A stretch of 25,536 nt of DNA from CAZUZD01 sp964624465 (GTDB taxonomy: Bacteria; Planctomycetota; Planctomycetia; Isosphaerales; Isosphaeraceae), in contig CAZUZD010000052.1 of the NCBI GenBank assembly GCA_964624465.1, positions 1 to 25,536 on the forward strand, written 5' to 3'. Under the pieces are notes generated by a model. That model worked only from the letters and a program-made list of their open reading frames with translations. It ran no database searches and was not told the DNA's origin. Below are positions 15,268 through 23,001 of the stretch, piece by piece (positions within the stretch are counted from its first letter, which is position 1; each line of letters starts with the position of its first letter). A program made the position numbers and the translations under genes.

Positions 15268-16635
15268 ATGACTCAGCACTTCCGGGATCGCGGGGTGGCC
15301 GGCGCGCGCCGGCTCGTCGAATGCGCGGCGCTGATCCTCGCCGCGAGCGGGATCGCCCCCCTCCAGGCCGACGAGCCGAAGCCGCTGCGGTTCGAGCGGG
15401 TGGTCATCGACGCCGAGTTCCCGGGGGCCTATCAGGTCGAGGTCGCCGACGTGAACGGCGACGGCAGGCCGGACGTGGTGGCGCTCGGCGGCGGCACGGT
15501 GGCCTGGTACGAGAACCCGACCTGGATCAAGCGCGTCGTGACCGGCCCCGACCGCACGCCGGGGGTCATCAGCACCGCCACGGCCGACCTCGACGGCGAC
15601 GGCCGCGCCGAGATCGCCATCGCGTACGACTTCGAGATGAACCGCCCGAGGCGCGGGAAGCTCGGCATCGCCACGGCGCGGCCCGGGTTCGCCGACCCGT
15701 GGACGTTCACGACGGTGGCCGACGTGCCGAGCATCCACCGCGTGCGCTGGGCGCGGCCGACCGGGTCGGACGCCCCCCGGCCGTCGCTGGTGGTGGCGCC
15801 GCTGTTCGGGCCCGGCTCGACGCCGCCGACCTACGAGCAGGACCAGGCGCACCTGTGGATCTTCCACGACCTGGGCCCGCGCGGGCTGCCGGAGGGGACC
15901 GATCCGGCCACCGCGCGCACGGCCTTGCAGCGGCCGGTCTGGCACGCGCTCGGGATCGTGCCGGGGGCCACCGCGCCGTTCGGCGCCGACCGGCTGCTCT
16001 CGGCCGACAACCGGGGCATTGGCTGGCTGATCCCGCCGGGCCTGGGGCTGACGCGCGGGGCGAACCCCGGCGACGAGGACGGGCCGTCGCCGGCGGTCGC
16101 CGTCGACCTGGTCCCGGGCGCCTCGGGGCCGGTGCCGAACCGCGGTTGCAGCGAGATTCACCTGGGCCGGTTCGCCGACGGCCGCCGGTTCCTGGCCACC
16201 CTGGAGCCCTGGCACGGCGCGAAGGTCGTCGTGTACCCCTCGCGGCAGCCCGCCGGCCCCGAGGGCCGGTTCCTGTTCGGCCTCCCGCCGGGACCGGAGG
16301 GATCACCCCACGTGCGCAAGGCGTCGCTGCCGGCGTTGACCTTCGGCGACCCGGTCGTGCTCGACGACACGCTCGAGGCCGGCCATGCCCTCTGGGTGGC
16401 CGACGTCGACGGCGACGGCACCGACGAGGTCTTCGCCGGGCACCGGGGGAAGGACCCGCGGGTGGCGGTGTACCGCTTCGACGGCCAGCGCTGGGATCGG
16501 ACGGTGCTCGATCGCGGGGTAGCCGCGCAGGATCTGCGCGGGGGGGACGTCGACGGCGACGGCGTGCCCGACGTGGTGGCGGCCGGCGGTTCGACGCACA
16601 ACGTGGTCCTCTATCGCGGGGTCCGGGGAAACTGA
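15268..16635 (+). CDS. Exported FG-GAP/VCBS beta-propeller protein
   Basis: The protein has 455 aa. The ATG at 15268 (AGAGGA about eleven bases upstream) gives a Sec signal peptide: MTQHFRDRG, basic region, then CAALILAASGIAPLQADE with cleavage near residue 33-35. Four FG-GAP calcium loops of the D-x-[DN]-G-D-G type are visible, starting at D61 (DVNGDGRPD), D107 (DLDGDGRAE), D379 (DVDGDGTDE) and D427 (DVDGDGVPD). These repeats fold as blades of a beta-propeller on extracytoplasmic proteins. Planctomycetes have many such proteins, and the ligand is usually unknown. The start four codons inside the preceding intergenic region (15196) would put 24 residues ahead of the signal and is less likely. 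Confidence 0.85.
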   Translation: MTQHFRDRGVAGARRLVECAALILAASGIAPLQADEPKPLRFERVVIDAEFPGAYQVEVADVNGDGRPDVVALGGGTVAWYENPTWIKRVVTGPDRTPGVISTATADLDGDGRAEIAIAYDFEMNRPRRGKLGIATARPGFADPWTFTTVADVPSIHRVRWARPTGSDAPRPSLVVAPLFGPGSTPPTYEQDQAHLWIFHDLGPRGLPEGTDPATARTALQRPVWHALGIVPGATAPFGADRLLSADNRGIGWLIPPGLGLTRGANPGDEDGPSPAVAVDLVPGASGPVPNRGCSEIHLGRFADGRRFLATLEPWHGAKVVVYPSRQPAGPEGRFLFGLPPGPEGSPHVRKASLPALTFGDPVVLDDTLEAGHALWVADVDGDGTDEVFAGHRGKDPRVAVYRFDGQRWDRTVLDRGVAAQDLRGGDVDGDGVPDVVAAGGSTHNVVLYRGVRGN

Positions 16636-16702
16636 GGGGGCGGGGCGATTTGCGGCCGGAATCGGCGGAGTGGTGGGGTTGTCGGAATTTTGCCGGTCGG
16701 GC

Positions 16703-16730
16703 TTGCGTGAATTCGGCCGGACGGGATACG
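16703..16730 (+). promoter_or_regulatory. Weak candidate promoter for the 552-aa exported protein
   Basis: TTGCGT (16703-16708) and GATACG (16725-16730) are 16 bp apart in a locally less GC-rich stretch. The match is partial, and the leader would be about 100 nt. Confidence 0.25.
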
Positions 16731-16826
16731 AAGGGGCCTTGCCCTGGGTCCTGAGCGCCCCGGCCTGCCAGGGTTTCGGCGGGCCGGGCGTCAAGTCGTG
16801 GCGTCTCGGGCTGAAGCAGAAGGGTG

Positions 16827-16832
16827 AAGGAG
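16827..16832 (+). promoter_or_regulatory. Ribosome-binding site that decides the start at 16839
   Basis: AAGGAG lies six bases before the ATG at 16839. An in-frame ATG at 16824 would place this site inside the coding region, so the downstream start is preferred. Confidence 0.7.
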
Positions 16833-16838
16833 TCCCGC

Positions 16839-18497
16839 ATGAGTTTGCTCCGTCGCTGGAACCGGGTGGCCCTCGGGGCGGCCCTGGTGGTTGTGGGTGC
16901 CTCGCCCCGCGTGACCGTGGCGCAGGACATCGTGGTCTCGATCAAGTCGCTGGCCGACGTCTTCGACGACGCCGGCTACCTGGCCAAGGCCGTGGCGCCC
17001 GACGAGCAGCAGGGCGAGCAGATCGTCCAGATGCTCGACCAGTTCAAGGCCGCCGAGTTCCTGCAGGGCATCGACCGGACCCGTCCGATCGGGATCTGGG
17101 CCGACCTGCCCGAGGGCGCCGGCGCCCCGCCGTCGGTGGTGGCCGCCGTGCCGATCACCGACTTTGATGCCATGCTTCAGACGCTGGCGCAGTTCGGGAT
17201 CCAGGCCGAGGAGGCCAAGCAGGCCCCCGGCTTCACCCACCAGATCACGCTGCCCGACGGCGCCACCACGGTGTACGTCACGTCGAGCAAGACCTACGCC
17301 TTCCTGTCGCTGCTGCCGACCGGCGCCGACAAGCTCAAGGGCCTGACGCCCAAGGACTGGCAGCCCAAGCAGGTCAACGGCCTGATCAGCGTCGTCGCCC
17401 GGCTGGACCAGGTGCCCGACGAGCTCAAGAACATGGCCATGGGCCAGCTCGACCAGCAGATGGAGGGCGACCGCCAGCAGCGGCCCGACGAGAGCCTGGC
17501 CGAGTACCGCGGCCGGCTGGCCGGCATGAAGCTGGTGCAGCAGGCCTTCACCGGCCTGCTCCGCGACGGCACCGAGGTCGGCTTCGACCTGATCGTCGAC
17601 CGCACCAAGCAGGAGCTGGCCCTGGAGCTGGCCGCCGGCGGCAAGACCGGCTCGCCGATGGCCACCACCATCCGCGGCATCGCCGCCCGCGCCAGCCGGT
17701 TCCAGCCGCTGAGCGCCGGCGCCCCCCTGGCCGGCTGGCTGAGCGTGCCGGTGCCCAAGCCGATCCGCGACGCCCTGGGCGAGAGCATCGAGGAGTCGCG
17801 CCAGGAGGCCGTCGCCAAGGCCAAGACCGACGACGAGAAGGCGCTCATCAACCTGATGGTCGACGCGCTCAAGCCGACGATCCTCAGCGACGCCACCGAC
17901 GTGGGCATGGCCGTGCAGGGCCCGAGTGCCTCGGGCAAGTACGTGATCGTGGGCGGCTCGAAGCTCGTCGACGGCCTGAAGGTCGAGGCCGCCGTGCGGG
18001 AGGCCGTCAAGAAGGCCAAGCCCGAGAACGACGACGTCGTGATCACCCTCGACGCCGGCAAGACCGCCGACGGCGCCTCGATCCACAAGATCCAGGGCAA
18101 GGTCGACGACGACGCCGCCCGCTCGTTCGGCAAGGACGCGGCGCTGTACGTCGCCTTCAAGGCCGACGGCGTGTACGTGGCCTTCGGCGAGGGTGGCGAC
18201 AAGGCGCTGAGCCAGACGATCGCCGCCGCCAAGCCGGCGACCGGCGGCACCCCGGTGCCGATGGAGCTGGTGGCCCGGGTCGCGAAGCTCGCGGCCATGG
18301 CGCCCGACGCCGACCAGCGGGTCGCGACCGAGAAGGCGGCCGCCGAGGTCTTCAAGGGGGCCAACGCCGGCAAGGACCAGGTCCGCATGCTGCTGCGTGG
18401 CGACGGCGACGTCCTGCGGTTCCGCTTCGGCGTCGACGTGCCGGCGCTGGGCTTCTTCAGCCGCGTCGGCGCGACCAGCCAGCTCGTCAACCAGTGA
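16839..18497 (+). CDS. Exported protein of unknown function, 552 aa
   Basis: The N-terminus MSLLRRWNRVALGAALVVVGASPRVTVAQD is a Sec signal peptide with cleavage likely after VTVA. The mature protein looks globular. Visible motifs are SIKSLADVFDDAGYLAKAV, an alpha/beta body, a Lys/Asp-rich middle (about 310-420), and a hydrophobic-aromatic C-terminus (VDVPALGFFSRVGATSQ). It has no transmembrane segment other than the signal and no Cys-rich or metal motif. I cannot name the family; large exported proteins of this kind are frequent in planctomycetes. A GC palindrome follows the stop and may terminate transcription. It lies between two other exported proteins but with sizeable gaps. Confidence 0.82.
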   Translation: MSLLRRWNRVALGAALVVVGASPRVTVAQDIVVSIKSLADVFDDAGYLAKAVAPDEQQGEQIVQMLDQFKAAEFLQGIDRTRPIGIWADLPEGAGAPPSVVAAVPITDFDAMLQTLAQFGIQAEEAKQAPGFTHQITLPDGATTVYVTSSKTYAFLSLLPTGADKLKGLTPKDWQPKQVNGLISVVARLDQVPDELKNMAMGQLDQQMEGDRQQRPDESLAEYRGRLAGMKLVQQAFTGLLRDGTEVGFDLIVDRTKQELALELAAGGKTGSPMATTIRGIAARASRFQPLSAGAPLAGWLSVPVPKPIRDALGESIEESRQEAVAKAKTDDEKALINLMVDALKPTILSDATDVGMAVQGPSASGKYVIVGGSKLVDGLKVEAAVREAVKKAKPENDDVVITLDAGKTADGASIHKIQGKVDDDAARSFGKDAALYVAFKADGVYVAFGEGGDKALSQTIAAAKPATGGTPVPMELVARVAKLAAMAPDADQRVATEKAAAEVFKGANAGKDQVRMLLRGDGDVLRFRFGVDVPALGFFSRVGATSQLVNQ

Positions 18498-18510
18498 GCC
18501 AATCTCCGGC

Positions 18511-18532
18511 GGCCCCGGCCCGGGCCGGGGCC
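18511..18532. terminator. 22-bp perfect GC palindrome after the 552-aa gene
   Basis: GGCCCCGGCCC and its exact complement form a stem with no unpaired loop in the linear palindrome. It lies 13 bp past the stop codon. There is no T-tract. It is likely a terminator or transcript-end stabiliser. Confidence 0.5.
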
Positions 18533-18755
18533 GTCGTGAGGTTTCCGTGAAATCGGCCGGCGGTGGTGGGCGCTTCCCCTGGCCCGCCGTATGCTGAGCC
18601 CACCCGCCCGGAGCCGCCTCGCCACGAGGCGGCCCGTCCGAGACGCAGCGACCGGCCGGGTCGCGCCGCCCCCCAGGGGTGGCGCCGCCCGGCCGTCGCC
18701 GTTCCCGGACCCGGGGCTCACCGCCCACGCACTGCACCCCCGGAGACACCCCCCC

Positions 18756-21335
18756 GTGACGACGCGCCCGCTCGCCACCCTGACGCTGATCCTGGGACTC
18801 GGGCTGGCCGGCCCGACCCGCGCGCAGGACGCCCCGGCCCCGGCCTCCGCCCCCGCGGCCCGCACGACGCCGACCCTGCCCGGCCTGACCGCCACCGGCC
18901 AGGTGCAGCTGCCCAACGGCTGGAAGCTCCAGCCCGCCGGCCGCCAGGTGCCGCTGGGCGACTTCCCGATCGCGCTGGCCGAGCACCCGACCGAGCCGGT
19001 GCTGGCCGTGCTCCACGCCGGCTACGGCGAGCACGAGGTCGTGATCGTCGACGCGAAGATCACCAAGGTGCTGGGCCGCGTGAGCCTGCCCGAGACCTAT
19101 GGTGGCCTGGCCTGGTCGGCCGACGGCAAGTTCCTCTACGCCGGCGGCGGGTTCGACGACGTCGTGTACCGCTTCAGCTTCGACGCCGCGAGCCGGCTGC
19201 TGAGCGGGCGGGCCACCTTCGAGGACCTGGGCGGCGACCGCGAGGCCGCGAAGCCCGAGCGCGACGAGCCGCTGGAGCGTGCCCAGCGCGGCGCGAAGCG
19301 GCCGAAGGGGGCGATCGCCGGCCTGGCCGTCTCGGCCGACGGGAAGTCGCTCTGGGCGGCCAACGCCTTCGCGCACCGGCTGGTCCGGTTCGACACCGCA
19401 ACGCTCCAGCCCACCGGTGAGGTGGCCCTGGCCGACGAGTCGTTCCCCTACGGCGTGACGCTCGACGAGGCCCGCGGGCGCGTGTATGTGAGCCTCTGGG
19501 GCGGCTCGGCCGTGGCGGTCGTCGACGCGAAGGACCTCAAGAGCCTGGCGACCGTGGCCACCGGCCCGCACCCCAACGCCATGCTGCTGGGCCCCGGCGG
19601 CAAGGTGCTGTACGTCGCCAACGCCAACCACAACACCGTCACCGTGCACGACCTGGAGGCCGACGGCAAGGCGATCGAGACGATCGGCACCGCCATCGAC
19701 CCCCGCGCGCCGGCCGGCTGCACGCCGAACGCGCTGGCGCTGTCGCCCGACGGCTCGCTGCTGTTCGTTGCCAACGCCAACACCAACGACCTGGCCGTCG
19801 TGAGCGTCCAGGACGTCGGCAAGAGCGTCCCGATGGGGTTCATCCCGACCGGCTGGTACCCGACCGGCGTGCAGGTGGCCCGCGACGGCAAGACGCTCTG
19901 GGTGACCAACGGCAAGGGGGGCAGCTCGGCGGCCAACCGCGACGGCCCGGTGCCCACCGTGCCCGGCGGCACCGAGCGCACGCGGCAGTACATCGGCGGC
20001 CTGTTCCGCGGCTCGCTCTCGGTCGTGCCCATGCCCGACCCGAAGCAGATGGCCAGCTACTCGCGCACCGTCTACGACTGCAGCCCGGTGCGCCGGGGCG
20101 ACCCGGCGGGCGTCGACACCGCCGGCCGCTCGCCGCGGAACCCGATCCCGGCCCGGGTGGGCGACCCTTCGCCGATCCGGTACTGCGTCTACATCATCAA
20201 GGAAAATCGCACCTACGATCAGGTCTTCGGCGACCTGCCCGAGGGCAACGGCGAGCCGTCGATCTGCCTGTTCCCCGAGCAAATCACGCCGAACCACCAC
20301 GCCCTGGCACGCGAGTACGTGCTGCTCGACAACTTCTACGTCGAGAGCGAGGTCAGCGCCGACGGCCACGAGTGGACGATGGGCGCCTACGCCACCGACT
20401 TCGTCGAGCGCACCTGGCCCTTGAGCTACCGCGGCGACCGCCGCGTGCCGTACCCGGCCGAGGGCGCGCTCAAGATCGCCACGCCGGCCAACGGGTATCT
20501 CTGGAACCGCGCGGCCGAGAAGAATGTGACCTACCGCAGCTACGGCGAGTTCGTCAGCGACGGCAAGGCGCGGCTGCCGGTGCTCGAGGGGCACTTCGAC
20601 CCCGAGTTCCCCGAGTACAACCTGAGCGTCACCGACCAGAAGCGCGCCGACCGCTTCCTCGAGGAGCTGGCCCGCTTCGAGCGCGAGGGGGAGCTGCCCC
20701 GGCTGATCGTGATCCGCCTGCCGAACGACCACACCTCGGGCACCCGGCCCGGCGTGCCGACCGTGCAGGCGATGGTCGCCGACAACGACCTGGCGCTGGG
20801 GCGGGTGGTCGAGGGCCTGTCGAAGTCGAAGTTCTGGCCGCAGATGGCGATCTTCGTCGTCGAGGACGATGCGCAGAACGGCTCGGACCACGTCGACGCC
20901 CACCGCACGGTGGCGCTGGCGATCAGTCCGTTCATCAAGAAGAAGACGGTCGACTCGACCCTCTACACCACCTCGTCGATGCTGCGGACGATGGAGCTGA
21001 TCCTCGGCCTGGAGCCGATGAGCCAGTTCGACGCCTCGGCGCGGCCCATGTTCGCCTCGTTCGCCGACCAGGCCGACCCGACCCCCTACGCGGTGCGCCC
21101 GCCCCGGATCGACCTCAAGGCCGTGAACGCCCCCAACGCCCCCGGGGCGCAGGCGTCGCTGAAGCTGGACCTCTCGAAGGAGGACGCCGCCGACGACCTG
21201 ACCTTCAACGAGATCATCTGGAAGGCCGTCAAGGGCCCCGACTCGATCATGCCCCCGCCCGTCCGCGCCGCCTTCATCGTCCCCCTGCCGGACCTCGATG
21301 ACGACGATGACGACGACGAGGACGACGACGACTGA
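18756..21335 (+). CDS. Bifunctional YncE-type beta-propeller / phosphoesterase (alkaline phosphatase superfamily), exported
   Basis: The GTG at 18756 (GGAG about eleven bases upstream) gives 859 aa with a clean signal peptide (TTRPLATLTLILGLGLAGPTRAQ, cleavage after residue 23). The ATG at 18591 would add 55 Arg/Pro-rich residues. Residues about 40-440 form a YVTN/YncE-like seven-bladed propeller: repeated LSPDGSLLFVANANTNDLAVV, LGPGGKVLYVANANHNTVTV and similar blades. From about 475 comes a phosphoesterase domain of the phospholipase C/acid phosphatase type: IKENRTYDQVFGDL (483 onward), H538 in SADGHEWTMGAY, D658-H659 in LPNDHTSGTRPG, and EDDAQNGSDHVDAHRT (703-717). The C-terminus ends in a run of about 12 Asp/Glu. 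It probably acts on phosphate esters outside the cytoplasmic membrane; the substrate is unknown. Confidence 0.92.
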   Translation: MTTRPLATLTLILGLGLAGPTRAQDAPAPASAPAARTTPTLPGLTATGQVQLPNGWKLQPAGRQVPLGDFPIALAEHPTEPVLAVLHAGYGEHEVVIVDAKITKVLGRVSLPETYGGLAWSADGKFLYAGGGFDDVVYRFSFDAASRLLSGRATFEDLGGDREAAKPERDEPLERAQRGAKRPKGAIAGLAVSADGKSLWAANAFAHRLVRFDTATLQPTGEVALADESFPYGVTLDEARGRVYVSLWGGSAVAVVDAKDLKSLATVATGPHPNAMLLGPGGKVLYVANANHNTVTVHDLEADGKAIETIGTAIDPRAPAGCTPNALALSPDGSLLFVANANTNDLAVVSVQDVGKSVPMGFIPTGWYPTGVQVARDGKTLWVTNGKGGSSAANRDGPVPTVPGGTERTRQYIGGLFRGSLSVVPMPDPKQMASYSRTVYDCSPVRRGDPAGVDTAGRSPRNPIPARVGDPSPIRYCVYIIKENRTYDQVFGDLPEGNGEPSICLFPEQITPNHHALAREYVLLDNFYVESEVSADGHEWTMGAYATDFVERTWPLSYRGDRRVPYPAEGALKIATPANGYLWNRAAEKNVTYRSYGEFVSDGKARLPVLEGHFDPEFPEYNLSVTDQKRADRFLEELARFEREGELPRLIVIRLPNDHTSGTRPGVPTVQAMVADNDLALGRVVEGLSKSKFWPQMAIFVVEDDAQNGSDHVDAHRTVALAISPFIKKKTVDSTLYTTSSMLRTMELILGLEPMSQFDASARPMFASFADQADPTPYAVRPPRIDLKAVNAPNAPGAQASLKLDLSKEDAADDLTFNEIIWKAVKGPDSIMPPPVRAAFIVPLPDLDDDDDDDEDDDD

Positions 21336-21353
21336 CACCCGGATCTCTTGTCT

Positions 21354-21482
21354 CGTAGGGCGGATCAGCGGAGCGTCATCCGCCGCGCCGGGGCGGAAGC
21401 CGGGCTCCAGCCCGATGGCAGGGAGGGATCGCAGGGCGGACCTTCGGGCGCGGCGGATGACGCTCCGCTGATCCGCCCTACG
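21354..21482. repeat. 36-bp perfect inverted repeat of the GTAGGG...GGCGGATGACGC type
   Basis: The arms 21354-21389 and 21447-21482 are exactly complementary over 36 bp with a 57-nt loop. Each arm is itself a shorter imperfect palindrome (GGCGGAT / ATCCGCC). The start CGTAGGGCGGATCAGCGGAG resembles short palindromic repeats common in many bacterial genomes. It begins 19 bp past the stop of the phosphoesterase gene. Confidence 0.93.
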
Positions 21483-21495
21483 GAAACCTGGGCCG

Positions 21496-21543
21496 TTGTG
21501 CCGTGGTCTGGCGGAGCCTGACCACGTCCACGATTCGGAGGCC
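21496..21543 (+). repeat. Dispersed hairpin repeat, copy at 21.5 kb
   Basis: It matches the reverse complement of 5874-5920 at about 41 of 46 positions. The centre folds as CGTGGTC-T-GGC / GCC-T-GACCACG. Confidence 0.8.
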
Positions 21544-21621
21544 GGGCCGGTGGTGGGCGGGCACCCCGGCTGCCCGGAGGCCGGGAGCCGGCGGCTTGAT
21601 CGTGAGCGGTGACGCACCCGA

Positions 21622-21649
21622 TTGACGACCGGGGACCCGCACCTACAAT
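21622..21649 (+). promoter_or_regulatory. Sigma-70-type promoter giving a near-leaderless cbiX mRNA
   Basis: TTGACG (21622-21627) and TACAAT (21644-21649) are 16 bp apart. The expected start of transcription is near 21656, only two or three bases before the ATG at 21659. No ribosome-binding site is present, consistent with leaderless translation. Confidence 0.65.
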
Positions 21650-21658
21650 CCGACCACG

Positions 21659-22108
21659 ATGAACACCCCCACGCCGACGACCGCCCTGCTCCTGATCGCC
21701 CACGGCAGCCGCCATGCGCCGGCCAATGCGCAGCTCACCGAGCTGGCGGGTCGGCTGGAGGCGGGGGGAGCCTATCCGATCGTCGAGCCGGGGTTCCTGG
21801 AGCTGGCGGGGCCGGACATCCCCTCCGCGGGGGCCCGCTGTGTGGAGCGCGGGGCGGGCCGGGTGCTCATGGTCCCGTACTTCCTGGCGACCGGGGTGCA
21901 CCTGATCCGCGACCTCACGGCCGCGAGGGACGCCTTGATGGCGGCGCACCCCGGGGTGGCGTTCGTGCTGGGGGGGCCGCTGGGGCCCGACCCGCTGCTC
22001 GACCGGCTGGTGATCGAGCGGGCCCGGCAGCTCGACGGCGGCGATGCGCCTGCGTACGACCCGGCCGAGGCCGCCGCCCGCCGCTACGCGCCGATGGGCG
22101 ATCACTGA
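21659..22108 (+). CDS. cbiX: Short CbiX/SirB-type sirohydrochlorin chelatase
   Basis: The protein has 149 aa, matching the single-domain (CbiX-S) form rather than two-domain CbiX or CobN. It inserts Co2+ or Fe2+ into sirohydrochlorin in cobalamin or siroheme synthesis. The two metal-binding His regions are present: IAHGSRHAPAN (H15) and VPYFLATGVHLIRDL (H81). C-terminal LGGPLGPDPLLDRLVIERA is typical of the family. Single-domain forms are proposed to act as dimers. No other cobalamin or siroheme gene is in the window, so the metal cannot be assigned. The ORF overlaps the end of the convergent membrane-protein gene by 7 bp. Confidence 0.9.
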   Translation: MNTPTPTTALLLIAHGSRHAPANAQLTELAGRLEAGGAYPIVEPGFLELAGPDIPSAGARCVERGAGRVLMVPYFLATGVHLIRDLTAARDALMAAHPGVAFVLGGPLGPDPLLDRLVIERARQLDGGDAPAYDPAEAAARRYAPMGDH

Positions 22109-22785
22109 GCGGTCGGCGATCCCGGTGACGGTGATCCTGGGCTCGACGGCGCCACCGCCGTGCGGGGCGGCGGGAACAGCCGCGCCAGCGCCAGGTGCGT
22201 CGGCAGGAACAGGAGCAGGGGCAGGGCGATCATCAGCAGTGCGAGCCAGGCCAGCGGGGGCATCCAGGCCTGGGGCCGCTCGTAGCTCAGGCCGTGGACG
22301 TAGTTGAGGTTCACCGCCAGGTTCGGGTTCCCCGCCGGCGCCGGGGGCGCGGGGGCCAGGGTGTAGGAGACGAGCAGCACGAGCGTGGCCAGCACGGTCC
22401 AGCCCACGAAGGCGCGGCGGTCGTAGCCCAGCACGGCGACCAGCCAGAGCAGCAGCAGGGGCAGCCAGCCGTGGAACGTCGAGAGCCCGCGGAGGAACAG
22501 CGGGAGCTTGCGGTCGTACATGTAGCTGGTCATGCCGGTGATCCGCGCCCCGGTCGCGAAGTCGGCGATCCAGAGCAGCTGCGGCAGCACGATGCCCACG
22601 GCCGCCAGGCTGGCCAGCAGCGGGCTCTCCAGCCAGAGGGCGGCGACCGTCAGCAGCAGGGCGATGTCGCAGAAGAACAGGAAGTTCCAGGGCGAGTACG
22701 CCCGCCAGTAGACCGGGACCAGCACGGCGACGAAGGCGCTGAAAATCAGCTTCAGTGCCCAAGGAATCTGCGGTTCGGGGCCCAT
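22102..22785 (-). CDS. Conserved multi-pass membrane protein, 227 aa
   Basis: The ATG at 22783-22785 (AGGA about nine bases upstream) begins MGPEPQIPWALKLIFSAFVA. About six hydrophobic segments cover residues about 10-27, 38-55, 57-75, 105-122, 128-148 and 178-198. Conserved-looking elements in the loops are VPVYWRAYSPWNFLFFCDIAL, GMTSYMYDRKLPLFLRGLS and NYVHGLSYERPQAWM. Proteins of this general type are annotated only as membrane-associated in planctomycete genomes, to my recollection. The function is unknown. The C-terminus is Pro/Ser-rich and overlaps the end of cbiX by 7 bp in the convergent orientation. Confidence 0.82.
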   Translation of the reverse strand: MGPEPQIPWALKLIFSAFVAVLVPVYWRAYSPWNFLFFCDIALLLTVAALWLESPLLASLAAVGIVLPQLLWIADFATGARITGMTSYMYDRKLPLFLRGLSTFHGWLPLLLLWLVAVLGYDRRAFVGWTVLATLVLLVSYTLAPAPPAPAGNPNLAVNLNYVHGLSYERPQAWMPPLAWLALLMIALPLLLFLPTHLALARLFPPPRTAVAPSSPGSPSPGSPTAQ

Positions 22786-22838
22786 CCGTGTCGATCCTGG
22801 GGAGTGAGAGGGTCGGTGGCCGCCGCCGGCGGTCGGGG

Positions 22839-22867
22839 TTGACGGCCCCGGCTGGCCAGACTAGGGT
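22839..22867 (+). promoter_or_regulatory. Candidate promoter of the aminotransferase gene
   Basis: TTGACG (22839-22844) and TAGGGT (22862-22867) are 17 bp apart, the same form as the BlaI-gene promoter (TTGACG...TAGGAT). The leader would be about 127 nt. Confidence 0.5.
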
Positions 22868-22987
22868 GCGGCGTCCGCCGAGTCCAGGGAAGGGCGAAGG
22901 CGTGACCCGCCGGTGACCGGCCCCGTCCGATTCGCGTCCCCCCCCGATCGGTCCAGACCTTTCGAGACCCGCCCGCCACCCGTGGTC

Positions 22988-22993
22988 AAGGAG
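22988..22993 (+). promoter_or_regulatory. Ribosome-binding site that decides the GTG start at 23002
   Basis: AAGGAG lies eight bases before the GTG at 23002. The upstream GTG at 22993 overlaps this site and so is unlikely to be used. Confidence 0.7.
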
Positions 22994-23001
22994 TGACCGC
23001 C

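Noticed and set aside
16791..21617. A 1608-residue minus-strand open frame
   Set aside because: Antisense to three well-supported exported-protein genes. Composition is Arg/Gly/His-rich, as expected of reverse frames in very GC-rich DNA.
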